From positions 1 to 44,214 of the forward strand of contig BFBT01000006.1 in NCBI GenBank assembly GCA_003112755.1: a stretch of 44,214 nucleotides of DNA. The letters are read 5' to 3'. This DNA is from Lawsonibacter asaccharolyticus. Its GTDB lineage: Bacteria > Bacillota > Clostridia > Oscillospirales > Oscillospiraceae. The notes under the pieces are model-generated. The model had not been told where the DNA came from. It saw only the letters and a program-made list of their open reading frames with translations, and made no database searches. Each line of letters starts with the position of its first letter. Position 1 is the first letter of the stretch. Below are positions 25,580 to 33,083 of this stretch, piece by piece. The translations under genes were made by a program, and so were the position numbers.

Positions 25580-25667
25580 GCGCGAGTGGTGGAATTGGCA
25601 GACTCGCTAGATTCAGGTTCTAGTGTGCATTACGCACGTGCGGGTTCAAGTCCCGCCTCGCGCACCA
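25580..25667 (+). tRNA. tRNA-Leu(CAG)
   Basis: An 88-base class II tRNA including an encoded CCA. The acceptor arms GCGCGAG and CTCGCGC pair perfectly; the anticodon stem CTAGA/TCTAG encloses TTCAGGT with anticodon CAG at 25614-25616; a long variable arm follows; the T stem is GCGGG/CCCGC around TTCAAGT. Confidence 0.97.
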
Positions 25668-25733
25668 AAAAGCCGCAACAATTTGGATATAGTGGGCTGT
25701 AAGTCTACTGTGCCAAGGTGTTGCGGCTTTTTT
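25668..25733 (+). terminator. tRNA terminator
   Basis: AAAAAGCCGCAACA and TGTTGCGGCTTTTTT pair over 14 bases, separated by a loop of about 38 bases, with a T run in the 3' arm. It starts right after the CCA. Confidence 0.75.
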
Positions 25734-25840
25734 ATTTTCAAAATTTCTGAAGTTCAAAAAAAGATGCCAAACAGGAAATTTTTAAACCGAATGGACTTGA
25801 ACTCTGGATTTAGACTTTTTGGAACTCAAGGTAACAACGG

Positions 25841-25868
25841 GCGCCCTTTTTCAAGCCAAAAAGGGCGC
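25841..25868. repeat. Inverted pair of the AAAAAGGGCGC motif
   Basis: GCGCCCTTTTT (25841-25851) and AAAAAGGGCGC (25858-25868) form a perfect 11-base-pair hairpin with loop CAAGCC. This is the first occurrence of a motif that returns at four further intergenic positions up to 29.1 kb. Confidence 0.7.
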
Positions 25869-25900
25869 TCGAGAACAGAAAAATTATATACGAAAAATAG

Positions 25901-25942
25901 AGCCCCGGTTTGTTGGTATCAGAAAATCAACAGGCCGGGGTT
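25901..25942 (+). other. CCCCGG/CCGGGG hairpin in the first intergenic module
   Basis: AGCCCCGG (25901-25908) pairs with CCGGGGTT (25935-25942). The same type of hairpin, with similar sequence, returns at 28991-29025. The rest of the 25734-26000 gap shows no gene. Confidence 0.5.
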
Positions 25943-25963
25943 CTTCGTTTTCCGGCGCAAATG

Positions 25964-25975
25964 AAAAAGGGCGCT
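25964..25975 (+). repeat. AAAAAGGGCGCT motif
   Basis: One copy of the dispersed motif, 26 bases before the ATG of the 26001 gene. Confidence 0.6.
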
Positions 25976-26000
25976 AAGCCCAGGAAAGGACGGAATCAGA

Positions 26001-26714
26001 ATGGACAACACCCAGCACACCTATTTTGCGGAACTTAAACTTGCTCTCCAGAAAGCCGATTACAGCGTACAGCCTGTGGAGGATGGTCTCCTGCCAATCG
26101 AATGGAATGACCGCAGACTGTGCCAAGTCACCGAGAGTGGCGACATCCGCTTCCGAACGGATGATACTACAGACCCGGTAGCAGAAGTGGCTCGAGGCTG
26201 GGTCACAAATATTGCCAGTGTGGTCAGGGAGTACATGACACTCATCGAGCAGGCCCCAGACCTGAAAGCAAATGGATTGGGCGAGAACTATAAGCTTCTG
26301 GCGGAGTTTAACGGCGCTGTGCTTGCCGGTCACCCCGGCAGATACGGAGTTGAGTTTGTCACATGGGAGTGGAGCTACGGTCGAACCGGGCTGTGGCAAG
26401 GCCATTACTATGCCCCCGGAAGCGGCCCCAATGGGTACCTGTCCGCAAAACAAGACTTCTGTGTCCGCTCCGGCCTCATGAATCAGCACCGTCTGTTTAC
26501 CAATGAGCAGCTTGCCGAGGTCTACCGCTGTGTCCGCGAAACATTGGAGTGCGTATATCCCATCACTCCGGAACGGCTGAGGCTGCTGGAGGGTGTGGCA
26601 GAGCAGATCAGGTCCGCGGTACCAGATCTGGCGGAACTGGTCAGCCAGTCCAACGAAAGAGAACTGGAGACAATGGCAGAGGAGGAACAACCGGACGTGA
26701 CAATGCAAATGTAG
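26001..26714 (+). CDS. Mobile-element protein of unknown function
   Basis: A 237-residue protein. It begins MDNTQHTYFAELKLALQKAD, has WEWSYGRTGLWQGHYY near residue 121, and ends in an acidic stretch (ELETMAEEEQPDVTMQM). I recognise no family; similar proteins are common in Clostridia integrative elements. It has AAAGGA before the ATG and stands alone between two copies of the AAAAAGGGCGC motif, like a cargo cassette. A longer frame on the other strand is a shadow; it is Cys/His-rich in a way unlike neighbours and has no good ribosome site. Confidence 0.65.
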   Translation: MDNTQHTYFAELKLALQKADYSVQPVEDGLLPIEWNDRRLCQVTESGDIRFRTDDTTDPVAEVARGWVTNIASVVREYMTLIEQAPDLKANGLGENYKLLAEFNGAVLAGHPGRYGVEFVTWEWSYGRTGLWQGHYYAPGSGPNGYLSAKQDFCVRSGLMNQHRLFTNEQLAEVYRCVRETLECVYPITPERLRLLEGVAEQIRSAVPDLAELVSQSNERELETMAEEEQPDVTMQM

Positions 26715-26738
26715 ATCGGGCCTTCTCCTGTACCGTTC

Positions 26739-26750
26739 AAAAAGGGCGCT
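26739..26750 (+). repeat. AAAAAGGGCGCT motif
   Basis: A copy of the dispersed motif just after the 26001 gene, within the 26715-26989 gap. That gap also holds the next motif copy and the promoter of the polymerase gene. Confidence 0.6.
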
Positions 26751-26835
26751 AAAAGTGGAAACACGAAAAAGAACCGGAGCAATTGTTATTGTCATCTGCG
26801 GGATATATTTTCCCATAGAACTAATGAAACATTTG

Positions 26836-26844
26836 TGCTATAAT
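26836..26844 (+). promoter_or_regulatory. Extended -10 promoter for the umuC-like gene
   Basis: TGCTATAAT is an extended -10 element about 146 bases before the polymerase ATG. No good -35 is present, which is normal for extended -10 promoters. Confidence 0.5.
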
Positions 26845-26898
26845 CAATGGTATCCCCCAAGTCCAGCGGATGCCTCATGCAAACCGGGAAAGCTCCGC

Positions 26899-26910
26899 AA
26901 AAAGGGCGCT
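26899..26910 (+). repeat. AAAAAGGGCGCT motif
   Basis: A copy within the leader between the promoter and the polymerase gene. Confidence 0.6.
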
Positions 26911-26989
26911 GCCCACGGTCAGGTGGATAGAATGGGCGGCCATCACAGGACACACACTATATCAGGACTTGAAAGGAAGTGACTGGGGC

Positions 26990-28504
26990 ATGAAAGAACG
27001 GACCTATGTTTGCTGTGATTTGAAAAGCTTCTATGCCTCGGTGGAATGTGTGGAGCGGGGGCTGGATCCCATGACCACCAATCTGGTGGTAGCGGACAAG
27101 CGGCGCACGGAAAAGACGATCTGTCTGGCGGTTACTCCCTCGTTGAAAGCCTATGGGATCTCCGGACGGGCCCGGCTTTTCGAGGTGGTACAGCGGGTAG
27201 CCGAGGTCAACGCCCAGCGCAGACGGAATGCGCCCGGACATCAGTTCAGCGGTTCCTCCTGGAATGACCCGGAGGTGCGGCGGGATCCGTCACTGGAGCT
27301 GGACTACATTGTGGCCCCGCCCCGGATGGCCCACTATATCGATTGGAGCACGCGGATCTATCAGGTGTATCTGAAATACATTGCCCCGGAGGACATCTAT
27401 CCATACAGCATTGATGAGGTGTTCATGGACATTACCAATTACCTGGATACCTACAAGATGACAGCACGGGAACTGACCCGGACCATCATCCTGGATATTT
27501 TGAAAACTACTGGTATCACCGCCGCGGCGGGAATGGGCACGAACCTGTATCTGGCCAAGGTGTCCATGGACATTGTAGCGAAGCATGTTCATGCGGATAA
27601 AGACGGAGTGCGTATAGCCAAGCTGAACGAGATGACATATCGGCGTCTCTTGTGGAGCCATCGCCCGCTCACTGATTTCTGGCGGGTCGGCAAAGGATAT
27701 GCGGCAAAGCTGGAGGGCTGCGGCCTATATACGATGGGCGACATCGCCCGCTGCTCCATAGGAAAACCGACAGACTACCATAACGAAGAGCAGCTGTACA
27801 AACTATTTGGCGTCAACGCCGAACTGCTCATTGATCACGCATGGGGATGGGAGCCTTGTACCATCGCAGATGTAAAAGCGTATAAGCCGGAGCATAAAAG
27901 TATCGTCTCCGGCCAAGTGCTCCAGTGCCCCTATACGTTTGAGAAAGCCAGACTGGTCGTGCGGGAGATGGCGGACGCTCTGGCCTTGGACCTGGTGGAT
28001 AAGGGACTGACCACTAATCAGCTGGTACTCACAGTCGGCTATGATATTGAGAATCTCTCCGTGGAAAATTATCGCTATCAGGGGCCGGTGACCACCGACC
28101 GCTACGGGCGGAGGATCCCCAAGCACGCGGTCGGCACAGCAAACTTTGACTACACCTCCTCCGCCAACGATCTGCTGAGAGCGGTTTGCAGCCTCTATGA
28201 CCGGATTGTGGATCGGGACCTGCTGATCCGCCGGCTGAGCATCAGCGCCAACCGCCTGTTGGATGAATCAGATGTTCCCATGGATGATGGGTATGAACAG
28301 ATGGATCTTTTCACTGACTATGCGGACAGAGAAAAACAAAAGGAAAAGGCGAGCGCCGCCCATGCGCGGGAGCGGAGGATCCAGGAGGCCATGCTGGATA
28401 TAAAGAAGAAATATGGGAAGAACGCCATTCTTAAAGGCATGAATCTGGAGGATGGCGCTACCGCAAAGGAACGAAATGAAACCATAGGAGGACATCAGGC
28501 ATGA
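26990..28504 (+). CDS. Y-family DNA polymerase (UmuC/DinB-like)
   Basis: A 504-residue translesion polymerase. Catalytic carboxylates are Asp10 (CCDLKSFYASVEC) and Asp142/Glu143 (YSIDEVFMD). The little-finger domain follows, and a beta-clamp motif QMDLF lies near residue 434. The start at 26990 is preferred (GAAAGGAAG upstream) over an in-frame extension beginning at 26870, which would include the AAAAAGGGCGC motif. It overlaps the YolD-like gene by ATGA. UmuC-YolD pairs on mobile elements of Firmicutes probably give inducible mutagenic tolerance to DNA damage; I see no clear LexA box. Confidence 0.92.
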   Translation: MKERTYVCCDLKSFYASVECVERGLDPMTTNLVVADKRRTEKTICLAVTPSLKAYGISGRARLFEVVQRVAEVNAQRRRNAPGHQFSGSSWNDPEVRRDPSLELDYIVAPPRMAHYIDWSTRIYQVYLKYIAPEDIYPYSIDEVFMDITNYLDTYKMTARELTRTIILDILKTTGITAAAGMGTNLYLAKVSMDIVAKHVHADKDGVRIAKLNEMTYRRLLWSHRPLTDFWRVGKGYAAKLEGCGLYTMGDIARCSIGKPTDYHNEEQLYKLFGVNAELLIDHAWGWEPCTIADVKAYKPEHKSIVSGQVLQCPYTFEKARLVVREMADALALDLVDKGLTTNQLVLTVGYDIENLSVENYRYQGPVTTDRYGRRIPKHAVGTANFDYTSSANDLLRAVCSLYDRIVDRDLLIRRLSISANRLLDESDVPMDDGYEQMDLFTDYADREKQKEKASAAHARERRIQEAMLDIKKKYGKNAILKGMNLEDGATAKERNETIGGHQA

Positions 28505-28932
28505 CGGGACCCTACGACGATATGCTGAACCTGCCGCCCCCCACCTCCAGGCGTCATCCCCGGATGTCCCTCTCGGACCGTGCCGCCCAGTTTGCCCCTT
28601 TTGCGGCTTTGAGCGGCCATAGCGCCGCAATCGCGGAAACTGCCCGTTTGACAGAGCAGCGCATAGAGTTGGATGAGGATGTGAAAGCGACTCTGGACCT
28701 CAAACAGCAGATGCTGATGGATCGGATTGGTGAACATCCGTATGTGGCGGTGACATGGTTCCAGCCTGACGGAAAAAAAGATGGTGGGCGCTATGTTACA
28801 ACGACCGGACAATTGAAGCGGCTCGATGAGGTTGAGCGTGCTCTGGTCATGGAGGACAAAACAACGGTCCCCCTGGACGATATCATCAGCATCGACGAGT
28901 ATCGCAGCTCTGACGTCACTTCCGACCTTTAA
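28501..28932 (+). CDS. YolD-like protein
   Basis: A 143-residue protein with the YolD-like family pattern: RMSLSDRAAQFAPFAALSGH near residue 21 and a short C-terminal beta-rich domain. YolD proteins accompany UmuC homologues and are thought to act like UmuD. It overlaps the polymerase gene by four bases and ends before two hairpins. Confidence 0.85.
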   Translation: MTGPYDDMLNLPPPTSRRHPRMSLSDRAAQFAPFAALSGHSAAIAETARLTEQRIELDEDVKATLDLKQQMLMDRIGEHPYVAVTWFQPDGKKDGGRYVTTTGQLKRLDEVERALVMEDKTTVPLDDIISIDEYRSSDVTSDL

Positions 28933-28990
28933 GCGGCTCTGTGCCGCAGATAAAGGGCTCAGCTCGGAAAATAAACCAATAGGAAAATGG

Positions 28991-29025
28991 CCCCGGTGTG
29001 ATTGGTCAAAACGACCACACCGGGG
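28991..29025 (+). terminator. Terminator-like hairpin after the umuC-yolD block
   Basis: CCCCGGTGT (28991-28999) pairs with ACACCGGGG (29017-29025), with an inner GGTC/GACC stem; T-rich TTATTTA follows. Similar to the hairpin at 25901. Confidence 0.65.
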
Positions 29026-29044
29026 TTATTTATCTGCCCAATTC

Positions 29045-29056
29045 AAAAAGGGCGCC
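29045..29056 (+). repeat. AAAAAGGGCGCC motif
   Basis: A motif copy 20 bases after the hairpin, as in the first module. Confidence 0.6.
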
Positions 29057-29084
29057 AGGTAACTGTATGTAAATCAAAAGGACG

Positions 29085-29119
29085 AGGCCGTGATCCCGCA
29101 ACGGGGACCGGCCTTTTTT
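29085..29119 (+). terminator. Rho-independent terminator before the antirestriction operon
   Basis: AGGCCG/CGGCCT outer stem with inner TCCCG-CAA-CGGGGA, followed by T6. Confidence 0.75.
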
Positions 29120-29131
29120 GGCGCCCTTTTT
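29120..29131 (-). repeat. AAAAAGGGCGCC motif, inverted
   Basis: The motif in reverse orientation directly behind the terminator's T run, followed by TCGGGA and GGAAAGGA before the next ATG. A diverged version of this layout stands at 38080-38125. Confidence 0.6.
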
Positions 29132-29165
29132 CGGGATCGCTGCTCGGTCCGGAAAGGACATCAGC

Positions 29166-29870
29166 ATGACAAAATACTTTCTCAAGGACACTCCCCTGGC
29201 TGGACTGGAGCGGCAGATGATGACGCCGCCTTATTTCTCTCCCCGCGGAGGAGGGCAAACCATCCTCTGCCGGTTCCGCTACCGGCCGGAGGACGTAGTG
29301 TGCAAGCACTGTACGGAGTACCGGCGCGGCGGCTGTACGGAGGAGGTCTGCCCGTGGCTGGAGGAGCGCGTGGAGGCCGGAGCCGTCACCTACGCCTCCC
29401 TGGCCGCCGAGTTTTACCGGAAGTGGCGGGAAACAGAACTCGGTGAGCGGATCCGGGAACTCCTCCATGGCAAGCGGGCCATCGCCTACTATGACCACGG
29501 CCATGCCAGCCGGCTGGCTCTTTACACCCTATTCCTGGCCAGACGCTGGAGCGATCACCGGGCACTGGCGGCGATGTACCTGCTGACCGCAACGGAAACA
29601 CTCCGACGCTGCGCCATCCCCCGCGTATTTGATCTCTGGGGCATTGACATCAGGAGCTGGAGCACCGTGCGGACCCTCAGCGAGCAGGAGTATGTGCTGT
29701 TCCAGGCCGCAAAGGGGATCTGGCAGAGCCAGAGGACCGTTACCATTCCGGAGCTGTGCGACCGGAAGCTGGTGGAGGACAAGACTTTGGAGTTGATCCT
29801 GAATGCCGCTCTGATCGCCCACTACGGCAGGGCCATGCTGGTCTTTGACAGACTGGAGGGCAGAGCATGA
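29166..29870 (+). CDS. Mobile-element protein with a Cys4 zinc-like motif
   Basis: A 234-residue protein opening the long antirestriction operon. Residues about 45-70 contain CKHCTEYRRGGCTEEVCPWL, four cysteines arranged as in zinc-binding folds. The rest is helical with no signature I know (YASLAAEFYRKWRETELG; AIAYYDHGHASRLALYTLFL). It has GGAAAGGA before the ATG and overlaps ardA by ATGA. No function can be assigned. Confidence 0.65.
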   Translation: MTKYFLKDTPLAGLERQMMTPPYFSPRGGGQTILCRFRYRPEDVVCKHCTEYRRGGCTEEVCPWLEERVEAGAVTYASLAAEFYRKWRETELGERIRELLHGKRAIAYYDHGHASRLALYTLFLARRWSDHRALAAMYLLTATETLRRCAIPRVFDLWGIDIRSWSTVRTLSEQEYVLFQAAKGIWQSQRTVTIPELCDRKLVEDKTLELILNAALIAHYGRAMLVFDRLEGRA

Positions 29871-31066
29871 TACAGGCTGTGCTGCGCAACGCCGCCCACC
29901 CGGAATACGGAGAGGCGACCATCCCCTTCCCCATCCCGGAGGAGGAATACGGCCACTGTCTGGAGCTGCTGGAGGCGCTGGAGATTGGAAATGCCGTCAA
30001 CCGTGACTGCAAGGTACAGGAGATTCAAGAGGGGCCGCCCATCCTGAAGCGGCTGGAGGGGAGCAGGGTCAATCTGGATGAGCTGGACTATCTGGCCAAG
30101 CGGCTGGACAGCTTCACGGACCAGGAGCTGGCACAGTTCCAAAGTGCGGCTGTCAGCTATGACTATTCCAATATCGTCGACCTCATCAACCTGACCTTCT
30201 CCTGTCAGGAGGTCACGGTCATCACGGATTTTTCCGACCTGGAGAGTATTGGACGAAACCACTACATGACCCTAAATGGCGGAAGCGCCAGAATGGAGGA
30301 ACTGGACAACCTGGACGGGACTGAAACCGCCCTGCTCCTGATAGAGAGCGGAGATGGAGTCATCACCCCCTATGGCGTAGTGTATGACAACTGCATGAGG
30401 CTGTCACAAGACTATGACGGGCGCCACCTCCCGGAGTATTACTACACACGCTGCACGGTCTCTGTCATGCTTTCTGCGGATGGACGCCCGGAACAACAGG
30501 AAATGCTTTATTTTCCCTGCGCGGAGAGCAAAATCAGCCGTGCTGTGCGGCGGCTGGGCGTAGACAGGCCGGAACAATGTACAGCAACGCTGAAACTTGC
30601 CGAGGTCAGCGACACAGTTAGGGGTGTATTTGGGCACGAATGCCCGCTAAATGAGCATCTGGATACCTTGAACGCGCTGACCAGATACCTCCAAGCGTTC
30701 GATGGGCAGGTATTGGAGAAGTTTCATACTGTCTTCGACACAGCCTGGCCCCAGACGCCGGAGGAGGTCCTGTCCCTGGCGGAGAATCTCCATGAGTTCA
30801 CGGTGGTACCGGACATCAGCACCGCGGAGGAATATGGGCGGTATATCATTCGGGAGTCCGGCCATTTTGAGGTGGACCCAAATCTGGAGGACTACATCGA
30901 CTACCAGAGCTACGGAGAGCGCCGAGTCCGGGAGGAAGGCGGCCTCTTCGGGGACCGGGGCTATGTAGCCTATCTGGGAACAAAGCCGGAAATGAATGAG
31001 ATCATGGCCCGGAATATTCCGGCAGAGCGGATGGAACAGGGGCCGCAGATGGGAGGACTTACATGA
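29867..31066 (+). CDS. ardA: Antirestriction protein ArdA
   Basis: A 399-residue protein of the ArdA family, whose members mimic DNA and block type I restriction enzymes. Signature segments are FPIPEEEYGHCLELLEALEI at 21-40, NLDELDYLAKRLDSFTDQE at 69-87, VDLINLTFSCQEVTVITDFS, VITPYGVVYDNCMRLSQDYD, and a C-terminal module EEYGRYIIRESGHFEVDPNL followed by DYIDYQSYGERRV. It is strongly acidic, as expected. Longer than the classical 165-residue ArdA, but this long form is common in Firmicutes elements. It overlaps its neighbours by ATGA at both ends. Confidence 0.88.
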   Translation: MIQAVLRNAAHPEYGEATIPFPIPEEEYGHCLELLEALEIGNAVNRDCKVQEIQEGPPILKRLEGSRVNLDELDYLAKRLDSFTDQELAQFQSAAVSYDYSNIVDLINLTFSCQEVTVITDFSDLESIGRNHYMTLNGGSARMEELDNLDGTETALLLIESGDGVITPYGVVYDNCMRLSQDYDGRHLPEYYYTRCTVSVMLSADGRPEQQEMLYFPCAESKISRAVRRLGVDRPEQCTATLKLAEVSDTVRGVFGHECPLNEHLDTLNALTRYLQAFDGQVLEKFHTVFDTAWPQTPEEVLSLAENLHEFTVVPDISTAEEYGRYIIRESGHFEVDPNLEDYIDYQSYGERRVREEGGLFGDRGYVAYLGTKPEMNEIMARNIPAERMEQGPQMGGLT

Positions 31067-32175
31067 TCACATTAAATCTGGCCCGCGGGGGCAACTATGA
31101 GAGCGTCCCTCTTCGGCTCCCTACCACCCCTGGCGAGGTGGACGAAGTGTTTGCCGCGCTGGACGCGGCCAGCCGCTATGCCGGAGAAGTCCAGATCATC
31201 GGGGTGGACAGCGGCGTCCCCAGCCTCGCCAAGCACCTCAAAGGCGCCGATCTCACCGATCCGGACGCCTTTGACAAGCTGAACCGGCTGGCGGAGAAAA
31301 TCGACGGCATGGACGAACAGCAGCGGGATATCTTCTCCGGGGCTTTGGACGCGGAGAGCGTTAGCAGCCTGGATGATGTGCTCCGCGTCTCAGACTCGTT
31401 GGAGGCGTACACGTTCGTCCCCAATGTGCGGTACGATGAGGAACTGGGCAGATATGTCGTTGTTGCCGGCCAGCTCCATGGCGACCGGCGGTTTCCCGAA
31501 GAAGCGTGGCCGTATTTGGACTTTGCCAAAATCGGCGCGGAGTATTTTGCCGGCCACGGCGGCGCCTATACTGTCAGTGGCTATGTGATGCGGCGGGAAG
31601 ATGGACAGCAGCAAGTGCAGGAGAGTAAATCCATTTTTGAGCTTTATCTGCTCCACGGCCAGATCAGATACCGCCTGGATCTCCCAGCGGAGGAGCTCCA
31701 GCTGGATATGACAAAGCGGAGCCTTGGGATCGAGGACTTTGCCCAGGCTGCCATCTACCAGACCAAGTGTGAGATGGAGCCTCTGGCCGGCCTCCTCCCT
31801 ATGAACTGTGTCAGCGTGGAGAGCGCCAACGAACTGGCGCGGACGATCCGGGAGATGCCAGACGGCGACCTGCTGAAATACCTGGCGGTCCTGTCGGTAG
31901 AGCCGCCAGCGGACTTCCCTGGCGCCCTGCGCCTTGCTCTGGAGTTGGACGACTATGAGCGGATCACCGAGGGAAGCTATGAATACGGACAGTCTGTACT
32001 CCGGCGTATCGGAGCGGATGAAGAGCTAATCAGCGTCATAGACGGCTATATGGATTTCGAGCAGTTTGGTGAGGACTCCATGAAAGAGGACGGCGTCCGT
32101 CAGACGGAGTTTGGCCTGGTGCGCCGCCTGAGCAGCCCTTTTGACGGCCAGACGCCGCTCCAGCAGGTGTTCTGA
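31063..32175 (+). CDS. ArdA-like protein (candidate antirestriction paralogue 2)
   Basis: A 370-residue acidic protein with the ArdA layout: LPTTPGEVDEVFAALDAASR near residue 19, KLNRLAEKIDGMDEQQRDIF near 87, and a module ELGRYVVVAGQLHGDRRFPE then PYLDFAKIGAEYFAGHGGAY near 130-170. A second copy of that module seems to end the protein (IDGYMDFEQFGEDSMKEDGV). The relation to ArdA is inferred by pattern and position, not by close identity. It starts inside the ardA stop (ATGA). Confidence 0.6.
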   Translation: MITLNLARGGNYESVPLRLPTTPGEVDEVFAALDAASRYAGEVQIIGVDSGVPSLAKHLKGADLTDPDAFDKLNRLAEKIDGMDEQQRDIFSGALDAESVSSLDDVLRVSDSLEAYTFVPNVRYDEELGRYVVVAGQLHGDRRFPEEAWPYLDFAKIGAEYFAGHGGAYTVSGYVMRREDGQQQVQESKSIFELYLLHGQIRYRLDLPAEELQLDMTKRSLGIEDFAQAAIYQTKCEMEPLAGLLPMNCVSVESANELARTIREMPDGDLLKYLAVLSVEPPADFPGALRLALELDDYERITEGSYEYGQSVLRRIGADEELISVIDGYMDFEQFGEDSMKEDGVRQTEFGLVRRLSSPFDGQTPLQQVF

Positions 32176-32188
32176 GCGGGGTGCGGCC

Positions 32189-32248
32189 ATGGGAAAGAAA
32201 AATACCGGCTGTGAGTATTTCAACCGCCGCCAAGGGGGTGTGGGATGA
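32189..32248 (+). CDS. Possible 19-codon coupling ORF
   Basis: An ATG at 32189 opens MGKKNTGCEYFNRRQGGVG, whose stop overlaps the next gene's start by ATGA. It might couple translation across the gap, or be chance. Confidence 0.2.
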   Translation: MGKKNTGCEYFNRRQGGVG

Positions 32249-33012
32249 GCGGGAAGAAACGGAGGTGGCCCGCGGAGACCAACCTTGCCACCCTGAAGAC
32301 GCTGGCTCACACACTGCTGTGGTTCGATATCCAGCCCACGAAACTGTCGCCGCTGGTTGTCAAGCACCCTTTTACTGACAGCGGACTGGTCGGTATCCGC
32401 AATGAGGACGGCAGCTTGTCGGCTGGAAATCTGCTGGATGATCCCGGCGCGCTCCACTCCTGGAGGGAAAACGTGAGGCAGCAGATCAATGAAGCGGAGA
32501 CTACCGCGGGGCTGCTCCTGCTGGTCACCAAGCCGTATCGGTTGGGTTACTTGAAATTGGCGGCGCCGTATTTGTGCGAGCAGGACGCGGCCCTGTTTCT
32601 CTCGTATGCGTGGATCAGCACAGAGTCCCCCAACGATGACCCGAATCTCAGCAAAAGGAGCCTGCTGGCCATGTTCCGCTCCATCGACCCTCAGATGCTG
32701 ATGGATGAGGAGGAGCGTGGGCTGTTCCAGAGCCTGGACGATGTGGTAACGGTCTACCGCGGCGTGACCTCCTACAACGCTCAAAATGTCAAGGCACTGT
32801 CGTGGACGTTGAACCGTGAGGTTGCTGAGTGGTTTGCTCATCGATTTGGTCAAAATGGCACGGTATATGAGGCGCAGGTCAAAAAAGAGAACATCTATGC
32901 CGTATTCCTGGGCAGGAACGAGGAGGAAGTGATCGTGGACCCGGAACACCTCATGGGTCTCTCCCAGCTGCCGGAGCAGGAGCAGGGACAGGGAATGGAG
33001 ATTTCTATGTAG
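32245..33012 (+). CDS. Candidate ADP-ribosyltransferase-fold protein
   Basis: A 255-residue protein. Its C-terminal third has the layout of R-S-E ADP-ribosyltransferases: VYRGV with Arg172, then LSWTLNREVAEWFAHRFG with Ser186-Trp-Thr188, beta strands (TVYEAQVKKENIYAVFL), and a final EEEVIVDPEHL near 226-236 that could give the catalytic Glu. In this class the Arg holds NAD and the E/Q-x-E loop selects the target. The N-terminal 150 residues are of unknown type. It lies in the antirestriction operon and could be an anti-defence effector modifying a host protein. The call is structural reading without alignment; a non-catalytic relative is possible. Confidence 0.55.
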   Translation: MSGKKRRWPAETNLATLKTLAHTLLWFDIQPTKLSPLVVKHPFTDSGLVGIRNEDGSLSAGNLLDDPGALHSWRENVRQQINEAETTAGLLLLVTKPYRLGYLKLAAPYLCEQDAALFLSYAWISTESPNDDPNLSKRSLLAMFRSIDPQMLMDEEERGLFQSLDDVVTVYRGVTSYNAQNVKALSWTLNREVAEWFAHRFGQNGTVYEAQVKKENIYAVFLGRNEEEVIVDPEHLMGLSQLPEQEQGQGMEISM

Positions 33013-33083
33013 ATACCGAAAAATAGTAGACTTTCCCAGTGACTTGTGGTAATTGTTGTTGCTATAAAATTGGAGGTGATCCT

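Noticed and set aside
25974..26816. 280-codon minus-strand frame opposite the 26001 gene
   Set aside because: Cys/His/Leu-rich translation with no recognisable domain or ribosome site; the plus-strand gene has a good site and normal composition.
26755..26982. 75-codon plus-strand frame before the polymerase gene
   Set aside because: It runs through the extended -10 promoter and a motif copy and has no ribosome site; the region is better read as a leader.
26870..26989. N-terminal extension of the Y-family polymerase
   Set aside because: The extension contains the AAAAAGGGCGC motif in coding sequence and has no homology-like features; the polymerase fold starts at the later ATG, which has a ribosome site.
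33040..33068. Promoter directly before the LPD28-type gene (TGACTT and TATAAA)
   Set aside because: A start from this -10 would fall on the ribosome site itself, so it is unlikely to serve the gene.
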